Assembly (NCBI RefSeq): GCF_025548535.1 | Contig: NZ_JAJLQW010000002.1 | Coordinates: forward strand, 434,001-498,000 | Length of the DNA: 64,000 nucleotides | Origin: Undibacterium sp. Jales W-56 | Lineage (GTDB): Bacteria; Pseudomonadota; Gammaproteobacteria; Burkholderiales; Burkholderiaceae_D | Direction: 5' to 3' | Shown: one piece after another, positions 1-8,654 of the stretch | Numbering within the stretch: the stretch's first letter is position 1 | Layout of the letters: the number at the start of each line of letters is the position of its first letter | The notes under the pieces: model-generated | Database searches by the model: none | What the model saw: only the letters and a program-made list of their open reading frames with translations | Told to the model about the DNA's origin: nothing | Program-made: the position numbers and the translations under genes

Positions 1-2857
1 AAAGAATAGGTACATTCGCCGCATTGCTACGTACCCCGCTCACTGCACCAAGTAAGGTACTGTCAGTCACGTTGACAATAACAGGTACAGAATCAGTCAC
101 ATTGTTGGAGTTATCGGTACTACGCAGCTTGAAGCGATACGTTCCCGTAGGAGCGGCATAGGTATAGTTCAGAGTTAGTGAAGCAGTTGTGCCGGTCGCT
201 GTTTGTATTGGCGTAGCGTCATATCCGCTGCCGGTGTCTTTAAACAATTCCAGTTTAACGACTTGCTGATCGTCAGTTCCAGTTCCTTTAATCACGATAT
301 TCGTCGTGGAACCTGGAGCAATCCTGAAATTGGTGGGCGTAATATTTAATATAGCTGTCGGTGGATTACCTACGGCGGAAACGACACTCACCATCGCAGT
401 GTTTGACGTACTTACCGCATTATTATTGTCATAGGCTTTCGCGACGACGTTGTGATTCCCCAATGCCGGACTGGTCCATGTAAAGGTGTATGGCGCTTGT
501 GTCACCGTAGCCAATAAATTGCCGTCGCCGTAGAACTCCACTTTTTGCACAACACCGTCACTGTCGCTGGCATTAGCAGTGACAGCAATACCACCTGTTG
601 GTGTAGCTTGGGCCGGGGCAGAAAGGGTAATTGTCGGTGGCGCATTGACTCTACCTGTGACAGCAATACTTGTGCCTTGAACACCAAGATTATCTGTCGC
701 TACCGCCGTGACACTATAGTTGCCAATCGGTGGAGTAACCCAACTGAAGTTGTAGGGAGACGTAGTTACGACTCCTATTGATGTGCCACCGTTAAAAAAC
801 TGCACATTGGAAATTGTTGCGCTACCTGCACCAGTCGCAGTTGCACTGAAATTGATTACATCAGAAACGTTATATACGCTGCCGTTGCCTGGCCCGCTCA
901 AAGTGATTGCGGGAACATTCGAAGGTGCCGTTACCGTGACTGTGTACACCGGAGAGTCACCCTGCAAGCCTCCGATAGTGTAAGAACGCAGATAGATTTG
1001 ATGTGTACCGACCGCAAAATTTGCATAGCGTGCGTTATTTCTGGTCGTATTTACAGGTTCTCCAAACTTATAGGTTACCGTGTAAGAAATACTGTCTAGG
1101 ACCGTATTACCTTCTCTGAGTTCGACCTTATTTACAGAATCAGTGCCACTTGTGGCGTTGACGGTATAACTGATGCCAGCATTTAAGGTTCCACCAGCGC
1201 CGGCGACGCCGCCGGTAGTTGTCGCCTGAACGGCAATATAGTTAATATCCGAGGAGCCTGGTGTACCAACCGTCATACTAATTGGACTGGATGTAGTTTG
1301 CGCGCCAAGATCGTCGGTCGCTACTGCGGTAATGCTATAAACACCAACGGGGGCATTGTTCCAGATATAGCTGTATGGACTGGAAGTGGCTGTGCCGATT
1401 AAAACACCACCGTGATAAAACGCGACACTCGCAATGGTTCCATCGCTATCAGTTGCTGATGCAGTCAACAACGGACTTGCTGTTGTACTGAATACAGCGC
1501 CATTTGTCGGTGCGGTAATGCTAACGGTGGGAGGTGTGTTATTCGCAACAATCACCGTTACGGCGTTACTGAGTCCCGTCGCCAATGCATTGTCCGTTGC
1601 TCGCAATTGCAAGGTATGCGTGCCGATTGCCAAATTGACTGGTACATTGATGCTGGCAGCAGAGACAGTAGCGATAACACTGGCACCGTCCAGTAATTCT
1701 AGTTGTGTCACGCTACCATCGGCATCCGAACCCGCCCCTACTACAGTGACGCTCGCGGTGGTGCCTGTCGTTAATACATAGCGAGCATTCGTTAAAGGAG
1801 AACTTATGTTGGCGGTAGGAGCGCTATTGCCGGTAACCGTAATGTTTGCTACTGCGCTCAATCCAGTGACGGATTGATTGTCGGTTGCACGAAGACTGAT
1901 GGCGTGGGCTCCGGTACCCAAGGCAACTGAAGTATTGATGCTCAGTGTAGTTGATATGCCAGAAACAGAGGAGATAGGCGTACCATTGTCTAAGATTTCC
2001 AACAAACTGACTTGTTGATCGTCTGAACTTGTGCCAGAGATGTTGACAAGTGCTTGCCCATTTGCGGCCGCTACAAAAGTTGCGCCATTTCCAGGTGTAT
2101 TTAAGGTTGCCGATGGTGCTGCATTACTGGCCGATACCGTGATGCTGACAGCAGCACTGGTTGTAGCCGCACCTGAATTATCCGTTGCCCGAACCTGGAT
2201 ACTGTGACTACCAATCGCAAAATTCAATGCGACACTAATACTTGCTGCATTGACTGACGTGACTGGACTTCCATTATCTAAGACTTCCATCGTAACGACA
2301 GATCCATCGGAATCACTGCCGAATCCGCTTACGGTCACATTCGCAGTGGTGCCAGCTGTCGTAAATGTAGCGCCATTCCCAGGCGCTGTCAGGGTCGCCA
2401 TAGGCGCCACATTGGAAGGCCCCGTTACCGTCACAGTGTAACTAGGAGAGTCCCCTTGAAACCCTTCGTAGGTATAACCTCTGAGATAAATTACATGAGT
2501 ACCGATTCCAAGATTTGCTGAAAGTGTTCCCTGCCGACCGGTATTAACAGGATCTCCTGCTTTAAAAACCACTACATAGGGGACTGAATTTAAAACCGTA
2601 TCACCTTCCCTTAACTCGATCTTGTTGATCGAGTCCAGTCCAACCGCGTTAGCACCATAAGTAATGCCGGCGCTTAAAGTCCCCCCTATCGCAACCTGGC
2701 CTCCAGCAGTCGTTGCGCTGGAAGAATTAAAACTAGCTTGAGCGAACGCATTTTGCGAAACAAAGATGAACAGCAGACCTGCACAGAACGCAGTAATGAA
2801 CCTCCATATGGAGTCTAAATAGAAACAGGAATATTTACGAACTTGTATGGAAGCCAT
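1..2857 (-). CDS. Large exported protein with bacterial Ig-like repeats (partial, 3' end outside window)
   Basis: A single uninterrupted reading frame of 952 codons runs from an ATG at 2857 to the left edge, so the C-terminus is not visible. The first ~40 residues look like a signal peptide: basic start, hydrophobic stretch, then an AFAQA-like cleavage site. After it come repeated beta-sandwich modules of ~90 residues carrying the APxNGAxF start and the LRATDN/VATDNLG end typical of bacterial Ig-like domains (Big_7/Big_9 type). A second module type, with IELREGDTVL-like and GDSPxYTVTV motifs, occurs twice (about 2720-2410 and 1250-925). Codons for Thr, Ser, Ala, Gly and Asn dominate. It is likely a secreted or surface adhesin-like or RHS-type protein; the missing C-terminus would decide. 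AAAGAG about 8 bases upstream is a plausible ribosome binding site. Confidence 0.8.
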   Translation of the reverse strand, partial: MASIQVRKYSCFYLDSIWRFITAFCAGLLFIFVSQNAFAQASFNSSSATTAGGQVAIGGTLSAGITYGANAVGLDSINKIELREGDTVLNSVPYVVVFKAGDPVNTGRQGTLSANLGIGTHVIYLRGYTYEGFQGDSPSYTVTVTGPSNVAPMATLTAPGNGATFTTAGTTANVTVSGFGSDSDGSVVTMEVLDNGSPVTSVNAASISVALNFAIGSHSIQVRATDNSGAATTSAAVSITVSASNAAPSATLNTPGNGATFVAAANGQALVNISGTSSDDQQVSLLEILDNGTPISSVSGISTTLSINTSVALGTGAHAISLRATDNQSVTGLSAVANITVTGNSAPTANISSPLTNARYVLTTGTTASVTVVGAGSDADGSVTQLELLDGASVIATVSAASINVPVNLAIGTHTLQLRATDNALATGLSNAVTVIVANNTPPTVSITAPTNGAVFSTTASPLLTASATDSDGTIASVAFYHGGVLIGTATSSPYSYIWNNAPVGVYSITAVATDDLGAQTTSSPISMTVGTPGSSDINYIAVQATTTGGVAGAGGTLNAGISYTVNATSGTDSVNKVELREGNTVLDSISYTVTYKFGEPVNTTRNNARYANFAVGTHQIYLRSYTIGGLQGDSPVYTVTVTAPSNVPAITLSGPGNGSVYNVSDVINFSATATGAGSATISNVQFFNGGTSIGVVTTSPYNFSWVTPPIGNYSVTAVATDNLGVQGTSIAVTGRVNAPPTITLSAPAQATPTGGIAVTANASDSDGVVQKVEFYGDGNLLATVTQAPYTFTWTSPALGNHNVVAKAYDNNNAVSTSNTAMVSVVSAVGNPPTAILNITPTNFRIAPGSTTNIVIKGTGTDDQQVVKLELFKDTGSGYDATPIQTATGTTASLTLNYTYAAPTGTYRFKLRSTDNSNNVTDSVPVIVNVTDSTLLGAVSGVRSNAANVPIL

Positions 2858-3207
2858 ATGTTCTCTTTACGCGAAACGCAGCCGAAATCAGAAAAACAGA
2901 GTTCGGAACTATTTAGCAAAAAAGAGCACGGCTTTACATCCTCGTTTAAAAAATGACAAACGGAGGAGACTAGAACTTAGCGATCAGAGCCAAATCGTCC
3001 CAAATGACTCTGTGGAAATTTAGTTGGCGAGAAGTTTATATGGATAAACTAACAACTGTCAAGTTGTTAATAACTAGATGTTGTGTTTTACGGGAAATTT
3101 TATCCATCTTCGTCTATGTCATCAGAAACAGCGAGTGGAAAAACCACATCATCTTGGATATACAAACTCTTCTTAATGCCAAAAGCGATACAGGACACTT
3201 GGACCAA
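2858..3207. other. Intergenic region, no gene supported
   Basis: AT-rich 350-base spacer between the start of the Ig-repeat gene and the end of the broken relaxase gene. It holds a short inverted repeat (AACAAC/GTTGTT, about 3051-3068). The small open frame on the plus strand at 3004-3267 has no recognisable protein features. The left boundary of the mobile element may lie here or further left, but no copy of the tRNA-Ser 3' end was found. Confidence 0.5.
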
Positions 3208-4523
3208 TCAAATTTTCAATCGAGGAAGATGAATCTGCTCAGCACCACCGGTACCACTGTCGTCTGATTTTTCAACGACATAGCTTTTAATCACATTGCT
3301 GTCGTTGGCAATCTTCAGAGTCGGTTTGTAATCACGTATGACTTCAAGATCGGTTTTGCTGGGTGTGTAGCCTGTAATCAGCTCAGGTCGAAATGCGCCT
3401 GACAAAACTGCTTGCAAAAATACTTGGGACTTGAATTCATCACTCCCAGTCAGGTGAAGTCCTTGCCAGCCTTTTTCTATCGCCAACTTGATAGCCGCTT
3501 TAACTTCCTCATCCGTGCCACTCGCTACTTTGATTTGACTGCCGTAGTCATAAACTTTTCCACCGCCATTGAGATTGATTTGAAAGCATGTGCCGATATC
3601 GGTTTCAAGCTCGTCCACGCCAATGCAATGGTCTGCAAATATCTCCAACAAAATCGGAATGTAGGTTCTGGAAAAAATCGCTTCGCGGTATTTTTTATTG
3701 TTCTTTGTATCGGTGGGATTCAAAAATAAATGCCTGGATTTTTTTGTATGAACAATTTCCTCCTGGATTGGGCTGAATTCACCTTCCAATTTCAATGAAG
3801 CGATGAATTGTTTGCTTTTTTCGTTACTCATATTTTTCTCCTTGATCAGTGTGTTGAGTTCCTTTCGTTTTGAGGTGATACCTCGTTTATCCATTGCATG
3901 ACAATTGGCACCAACATGCACGGTAGGTATTTGGTCTAACCCTTGGTCTTGCAGACTGCGATGGTCAATGCGCGATTTACTAGAAGCGATTGACAATCGC
4001 CTATTGCAGTGTTTCGCCCACTGTTCGCGCCATTCATCCAATTGCTCTTTGCTATTCCAGTCACGGTTCTTTTTACCAAAGCCATCATTGGTGATATTGA
4101 TCTCACGAGTGGTCAGCAAAATATGAGCATGGGGATTTCCTTTCTTATTGTGAATAACGACATCTGCAATCATGCCTTTGCTAGTTAGCTGTGTATGTAC
4201 AAATCGTTCAAGCAAAATAATGTGCTGTGAGGGGCTCAACTCAATCGGTAAGGCGACTTCTATTTCACGGGCTAGTGCGCATCCTTTCTGGTTTCTGACT
4301 GTTCTACGGCATTCCAAAGCTGTTCACGGTCTTTCATCCATTGCGGTGTGTTGGGCGGTGTGAAGATACGGCGATAAGTGACTTCCTTTTTTCTGGTGTA
4401 GTCAAAAGTTTGACCAGTGCGGTTGTCGTGGATTTTTTCACCTGTACGATAAGCGGCGGCTGCGGTAGCACTTCTTCCAGTGGTTCGGGTAATGAGTTTT
4501 ACACTCAAGTGGTATATAGCCAT
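3208..4523 (-). pseudogene. MobQ-family (MobA/MobL) relaxase, frameshifted
   Basis: DNA relaxase that would nick oriT and stay attached through a tyrosine. The start ATG at 4523 follows AGGAG. The protein opens MAIYHLSVK and has a tyrosine at residue 25, the position of the catalytic Tyr in RSF1010 MobA. The metal-binding HxH motif (NPHAHILL) lies in the second part. The frame breaks near 4275-4280: the first part ends ...ETRKDAH-stop and the next frame resumes ALAREIEVALP. Adding one base would join them to about 438 residues. The C-terminal part (VYDYGSQIKVA ... LTGSDEFKSQ) resembles the LPD7 domain found in relaxases. It is divergent from the TraD-like gene with oriT between them. The break could be true inactivation or a sequencing error. 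Confidence 0.85.
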
Positions 4524-4561
4524 AGTTATTCTCCTGAACGTTTGGCTTTCAGCTTTGAGCA

Positions 4562-4590
4562 CACGTCGAGTAACGACGTATAAGTGCGCA
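4562..4590. other. oriT: Predicted oriT of MobQ (RSF1010/pIP501) type
   Basis: A perfect inverted repeat, ACGTCG (4563-4568) and CGACGT (4574-4579) with a 5-base loop, is followed one base later by TAAGTGCGC (4581-4589). MobQ-family origins of transfer have this layout: an inverted repeat, then TAAGTGCG with the nick just before the next C. The expected nick lies between 4588 and 4589. The site sits in the 170-base spacer between the divergent relaxase and accessory genes, the usual place. Motif and layout are seen directly; function is inferred. Confidence 0.7.
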
Positions 4591-4693
4591 TTTCGCTGTT
4601 CTGCTCTTGACGTTTCTTTTTTGTTTGTTATTTGTGTACTACAGCGTGAATTTGAAATGTCAACGCTCAAACAATAAAAACAGGAGATAAAAG

Positions 4694-4972
4694 ATGAGCA
4701 AACCGAATTTGAATAAATTACTTCAGCAGAAAGCTGAACTTGAAGCCCGCATTCAGCAAACCAGAAATCGTGAGGCTATGGAGGAAAGGAAACGAGATAC
4801 CAGGCGAAAGATTCTGGCAGGTGCTTATGTGATTAAGCTGGCAGACAATGATTTGAAAAAGCTGGGCAGGGAATTGATTGCAGCAGGAATGCTTGAGCCT
4901 AGGGACTATGCTTTATTCGGAGTGAACAATGATTCTGCTGACTTTGATTCTAATCGTTTGTCTTTGGACTGA
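4694..4972 (+). CDS. TraD-like (MobC-type) mobilization accessory protein
   Basis: Protein of 92 residues with an ATG preceded by GGAGATAAA. It opens with a charged coiled-coil (LLQQKAELEARIQ ... RDTRRKILAGAYVI) characteristic of the small TraD/MobC proteins encoded beside MobQ relaxases, where they are thought to help the relaxase at oriT. The C-terminal ~40 residues are less conserved. It is divergent from the relaxase gene and flanks the predicted oriT, supporting a mobilization role. The frame is intact although its relaxase partner is broken. Confidence 0.75.
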   Translation: MSKPNLNKLLQQKAELEARIQQTRNREAMEERKRDTRRKILAGAYVIKLADNDLKKLGRELIAAGMLEPRDYALFGVNNDSADFDSNRLSLD

Positions 4973-5256
4973 TTAATTCTGACTGCGAGATGAAAAATAC
5001 GTGGACATGAATAACATAGACAAAGCGGTTACTTTTTCAACAATCTGAAGCATACAGCGCTTTTTACTTGTACCAAACTTCAGTGATTCGTGCAGAACCT
5101 GCTTTTTTACCTGAAACACGCATGACTGTTGACTCTTACGGTTCTACTCGCAGGAGAATCAATACCAGCATAGATTTCACAATAAAAGTGTTGCTGGCAT
5201 TGGCTTTCCCGGTTCTGCGCATTTGGCATGATCGAACATGCCTATCCCATAAATGC
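4973..5256. other. Intergenic region between mobilization gene and integrase chimera
   Basis: About 280 bases without a supported gene. Small frames on both strands here have no recognisable features. The region lies between convergent genes and ends in a bidirectional terminator. Confidence 0.5.
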
Positions 5257-5284
5257 AAAAGAGCCTTTCGGCTCTTCGTTTTTT
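5257..5284. terminator. Bidirectional intrinsic terminator
   Basis: Stem AAGAGCC (5259-5265) / GGCTCTT (5270-5276) with a TTTC loop, A-run before and T-run after (5279-5284). It lies between the convergent mobilization gene and integrase chimera and could serve both. Confidence 0.75.
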
Positions 5285-5298
5285 GCAGGTTGAATTGA

Positions 5299-7023
5299 TC
5301 AGGCTTGCTTCTGGAAATTGACGATATTGGATTTGTCGTCATTAGATTTCAAGGTGCTGTCGTCTTCATAGTCAAAGAAAACCATCGCTGGTTCAGCCCT
5401 GCAAATGTTTTGAGCGAATCGCTTCATGCATTCAGCTCGGCTTGGTAACTGATAAAAATAGCCCTGTGTTTTACTCTTCCAGTTGGATCGCCAGTTGGGA
5501 TTATCCTGCTCAAAGGCAAATACCTTGCTCATGGCCTTACCCATTTCGTCTGCACTGGGCATAAAACGAAAGCCAAGGTTTTTGCACCATTCCAAGCAGT
5601 CAGCATAGAAAGCATTGCGATAACAACGGCTCTGGGTGTTATCAGGAGCCTTCACAATCGTTTTATTCTCAACCAAGGCTGAACCATTCAAGACTTCATA
5701 AATAAATCGCTCTGGCATTGGTAAGCTACGAATCATCAATGTCATGCGTGCCTTGGTATTTGGAAAATCTCGTGGTGTGAAACCAGAGATATCACGATTT
5801 TTAAGTGTATGAAAAATCGCTTCACGACCACCGTTTTTAATCCATTCATTGTATTGATAGAAAAACTCACCTGGCTTCGTCTTGCCCTTGTAGCGAGGGT
5901 TACCATCAATCACAAAGAAGCGACGATCTTCTTCGCCCACAGGCACACACCATTCTTCATTGGATGCCACAAAAATACGAGAATAGTTCTTGACTTGAAT
6001 CTCAGGTCGCCCTTTGTCATTAATCGAATTCACGTCTTCAGTGATCATGGCTTTCAATCGTCCTCCCGTGTGTAATCCTAAAAGTGGTAGCCAAAAATCG
6101 GTGGGATTTTTTTGTTTTAAAAAAGTCGCTGGATCAAAAATTCTGGCAAGGTCTTCTTGCGTGAATTCTTTCCAGCTATTTTTTTCTTTCACCTTTTTGG
6201 CGGTAGCTTTGGTAAATAATTTATGCCCAAGCGTAGGATAAGGTTTTTCTTCGTGCCATGCACCAGAGGTTTTTGCCAGTTCAAATAAGCCTGTGATCGC
6301 ACTGAGATACTTTTGCTGAATGGTTTTGCTGGATAAACCTTTTTGCAGAAGTTCGTCTATGAATTCGGACATGTCCTGCCTGCTAATGGCATGAATGGGA
6401 AAGTGCTGACTGTGTTTTCGGACTGCAAGCCAGTCGGAAAAAATCTGCTGATAGTTGCGGTATTCGTACAGGGTTTTGGGTGCGAGGGTGTTTTTCTTGC
6501 GGGTGGCGAACCGTTCAATCAGGTCGAGTAACGGTGTGCCTGCAACGATTCCAGATTCGGCAGCAGCTGTTTGAACAGGCTGTACGGGTGTTGAAGCCTT
6601 TTCCTCTTGTTTAGCTTTTTCCATGTTGAACTTCATGGATTGGCCCAAATCGCTATCCCAAAAATCTTTACTCGCCTGAAGCATGGCTTGAATGTCAGCA
6701 GGATTGTTGGGGTCTGCTTTGATGGTGATATTGTCGCCATTGGGGGGCGTGATTGTGATCTCAAGATTGCGCAGGGATTCTTCTAACTCTTTCTGAGTGA
6801 GGGTATGAATCCATTTGAGAATGTCTTGTTCGTCGTCCATAAAGCCAGCCATTTTGTTTTTGACCATGATAGCGGAAATGAGTAGCGATTTTTGCTTGGC
6901 GACGGTGGGATTTTTAGTTTGCAACGAGATACGACACTCCTTGCGAACGCCTTCAATAGAAAACTGGTGGCGATAGTAATACACACCGTGACGCGATTGC
7001 TGAATTTTGCATGCGAGTTTCAT
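5299..7023 (-). CDS. Chimera: tyrosine integrase N-terminal part fused in frame to DUF5906-type primase/helicase C-terminal part
   Basis: Open frame of 574 codons. Residues 1-60 match the DUF6538-like N-terminus of phage-type integrases. About 160-260 is a SAM-like core-binding domain (TLYEYRNYQQIFSDWLA). About 285-322 is the start of the catalytic domain, ending at the first active-site arginine in LGLHTGGRL. From residue 322 the sequence switches to the C-terminal half of DUF5906/phage primase-helicase proteins: LKAMITEDV, NYSRIFVASNEEWCVPVG, EEDRRFFVID, then a PERFIYEVLNG-like tail. The integrase HxxR and Tyr nucleophile and the helicase Walker A are all absent, so neither activity should survive. 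The best reading is an in-frame deletion between an integrase gene and a co-oriented primase gene of one mobile element; the junction is at about 6055-6066. The gene starts 95 bases from the tRNA-Ser 3' end, the usual place for an integrase. Confidence 0.75.
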   Translation of the reverse strand: MKLACKIQQSRHGVYYYRHQFSIEGVRKECRISLQTKNPTVAKQKSLLISAIMVKNKMAGFMDDEQDILKWIHTLTQKELEESLRNLEITITPPNGDNITIKADPNNPADIQAMLQASKDFWDSDLGQSMKFNMEKAKQEEKASTPVQPVQTAAAESGIVAGTPLLDLIERFATRKKNTLAPKTLYEYRNYQQIFSDWLAVRKHSQHFPIHAISRQDMSEFIDELLQKGLSSKTIQQKYLSAITGLFELAKTSGAWHEEKPYPTLGHKLFTKATAKKVKEKNSWKEFTQEDLARIFDPATFLKQKNPTDFWLPLLGLHTGGRLKAMITEDVNSINDKGRPEIQVKNYSRIFVASNEEWCVPVGEEDRRFFVIDGNPRYKGKTKPGEFFYQYNEWIKNGGREAIFHTLKNRDISGFTPRDFPNTKARMTLMIRSLPMPERFIYEVLNGSALVENKTIVKAPDNTQSRCYRNAFYADCLEWCKNLGFRFMPSADEMGKAMSKVFAFEQDNPNWRSNWKSKTQGYFYQLPSRAECMKRFAQNICRAEPAMVFFDYEDDSTLKSNDDKSNIVNFQKQA

Positions 7024-7082
7024 AGTAGCCTCTAAAATGAAGAGGTACCCCTATGAGTGCCACCAAGTGCGAAAACAAAATA

Positions 7083-7108
7083 AAAAAGCCCTTGATTTTC
7101 AAGGGCTT
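7083..7108 (-). terminator. Intrinsic terminator after tRNA-Ser
   Basis: Hairpin with a 10-base stem (AAGCCCTTGA paired with TCAAGGGCTT). Read on the minus strand it is followed by a run of T. It sits 10 bases beyond the tRNA 3' end, separating the tRNA from the integrase chimera. Confidence 0.75.
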
Positions 7109-7117
7109 ACTTATCTT

Positions 7118-7207
7118 TGGCGGAGAGGGGGGGATTCGAACCCCCGATACGTTTGCACGTACGCCTGATTTCGAGTCAGGTACATTCAACCACTCTGCCA
7201 CCTCTCC
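7118..7207 (-). tRNA. tRNA-Ser (anticodon CGA)
   Basis: Ninety-base cloverleaf with acceptor stem GGAGAGG/CCTCTCC, anticodon stem CCTGA/TCAGG with loop CTCGAAA (anticodon CGA), a long variable arm typical of tRNA-Ser, T-loop GGTTCGAATCC, discriminator G and an encoded CCA. It reads UCG serine codons. It is the likely integration target of the neighbouring element, because the integrase fragment lies directly beyond its 3' end and points away from it. Confidence 0.95.
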
Positions 7208-7286
7208 TGTTTTGCTTTGATGATTAAAAGCAAGCCTGCGATTATAGCAAAGAAACTCTGGATTTGATAGTTTGCATGACCATTTC

Positions 7287-8618
7287 CTAGAGCTTGGCTT
7301 CCATTGCGATGGTGCAGTCACTGCGCGGCAGAGATGCCTTTGTGAGCGCTGGGTTCATTTCCAGCATTGCGGTTTGGGCTTGATTCAGGTCTTTGCTGAA
7401 TTCATTCAGGTAGCGGGAACGTTCCTGGCTTTGCCATTCGGCGTCGGAGAATGTTTTTGTGCTGTAGGTTTTTGAGGTGTATGCCGGACCGACGATACGC
7501 GACATCAGGGCGCGGTCGGGATCGGTATTTTCTTTGAGCAGATACGCGTCGACATCCCTGAGTGTTAGAGGAAAAGCCGGTTCCTGATCGCGCATCAATT
7601 TACCGAATACGCTGAGCTTTATTTCGGTTGCGCCCTGCGGCAATACGTCGTTGAAAGTCGCCAGGGCATACGGCTTGCCTTTGGCATCATCAATCCTGCC
7701 GCTGACTACGTAGCGCCCTGCCTGGCGAATATCGGCTTTCATATAAAAATTCAGGGATCCTTGCTCGACCGCTTCGCGTATCGATCCGGCCCAGGTGGCG
7801 GGAACTTCAGGTGAATAGATCACATCGAAAAACACGATGCCGGCGCGATCCCCGACGTTGTATTTCACTTCCAGCCGTATCGTGCCATTGAATTGGGCGA
7901 AGCCTGTCATGGCCGGCGACAAGCTACCAGTGTAGGTATTGTCACCGGGGATCAGGTCGCCGTTGCTCCCATCGTCACCGAAACTCACCGGGACTTGCGG
8001 CGCTTCTCTGCTGCCCTGAAAAGTCAGGCCGCGGGCGACTGCGCGCGTGACGAATATCGGTAAAGCTTTTCCATCCTCATCGCTGGCCTTGAGCGAGAAA
8101 GTGACGCTCTCACGACTGGCTAAAAAGATATGGGATTGCGAGGTCTGGATCTGCACATGTTTATCTGCCTGTCCGTTCTCTTTGCGCATCGCATGTTTTT
8201 CTTCTACTGGCTGATTGGGGTAAACCTGATCGGGGTGCTCGGCGATCGGCCTGGATTCTTGCGGATACTGGCTGCCCTTGCGATAGCTGCACAGCGTGTG
8301 ATCTGCCAACTCGACTTGTTTGGCCAATTCGGCCAGACGCTGTTCGCGCTCGGCTGCTGACATCAGCACGTCTGAGTTCCCCTGTCCTTGCGGCATTTTT
8401 AAAAAAGTCGAATTCACTGATTTTGGCGCGGCGCTGGCAAGGCCGGATTCCAGTCCCGCAGAAAACCACCAGGCGCCGACAACGATCATTAATACCGATG
8501 CAATCAATGCGGGGCGCCAATGCCGCACCAGCCAGTGACGCCTGCCACTGACTGGTTCAAAAACGGCTCCACGCTTAGGTTTAGCAACCTGCTTGGAGCC
8601 GTCTTTTTTGGAGCGCAT
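7287..8618 (-). CDS. Membrane-anchored protein with choice-of-anchor X-like domain
   Basis: Protein of 443 residues. A basic cytoplasmic start is followed by one transmembrane segment (about 34-58, ALIASVLMIVVGAWWF), so the rest should be periplasmic. About 75-105 is an Ala/Glu-rich helix. The centre (about 165-290) contains VTFSLKASDEDGKALPI and SFGDDGSNGDLIPGDNTYTG, typical of choice-of-anchor X beta-sandwich domains. The C-terminal ~60 residues are helical. It follows the secreted hydrolase-like gene on the same strand by 36 bases, so both are probably one transcript. The layout recalls lipase/foldase pairs, but no foldase motif is recognised and that role is conjecture. Confidence 0.6.
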   Translation of the reverse strand: MRSKKDGSKQVAKPKRGAVFEPVSGRRHWLVRHWRPALIASVLMIVVGAWWFSAGLESGLASAAPKSVNSTFLKMPQGQGNSDVLMSAAEREQRLAELAKQVELADHTLCSYRKGSQYPQESRPIAEHPDQVYPNQPVEEKHAMRKENGQADKHVQIQTSQSHIFLASRESVTFSLKASDEDGKALPIFVTRAVARGLTFQGSREAPQVPVSFGDDGSNGDLIPGDNTYTGSLSPAMTGFAQFNGTIRLEVKYNVGDRAGIVFFDVIYSPEVPATWAGSIREAVEQGSLNFYMKADIRQAGRYVVSGRIDDAKGKPYALATFNDVLPQGATEIKLSVFGKLMRDQEPAFPLTLRDVDAYLLKENTDPDRALMSRIVGPAYTSKTYSTKTFSDAEWQSQERSRYLNEFSKDLNQAQTAMLEMNPALTKASLPRSDCTIAMEAKL

Positions 8619-8654
8619 ATTGAAATCGCGTTTTTAAATCGAATCTAACTGGAC

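Noticed and set aside
918-930. TTCGAA inside the Ig-repeat gene as a possible attR copy of the tRNA-Ser end
   Set aside because: Only the hexamer matches; flanking bases differ from the tRNA T-arm.
3004-3267. Plus-strand small frame in the gap beside the relaxase remnant
   Set aside because: No start context, no recognised features, and it runs into the relaxase gene on the opposite strand.
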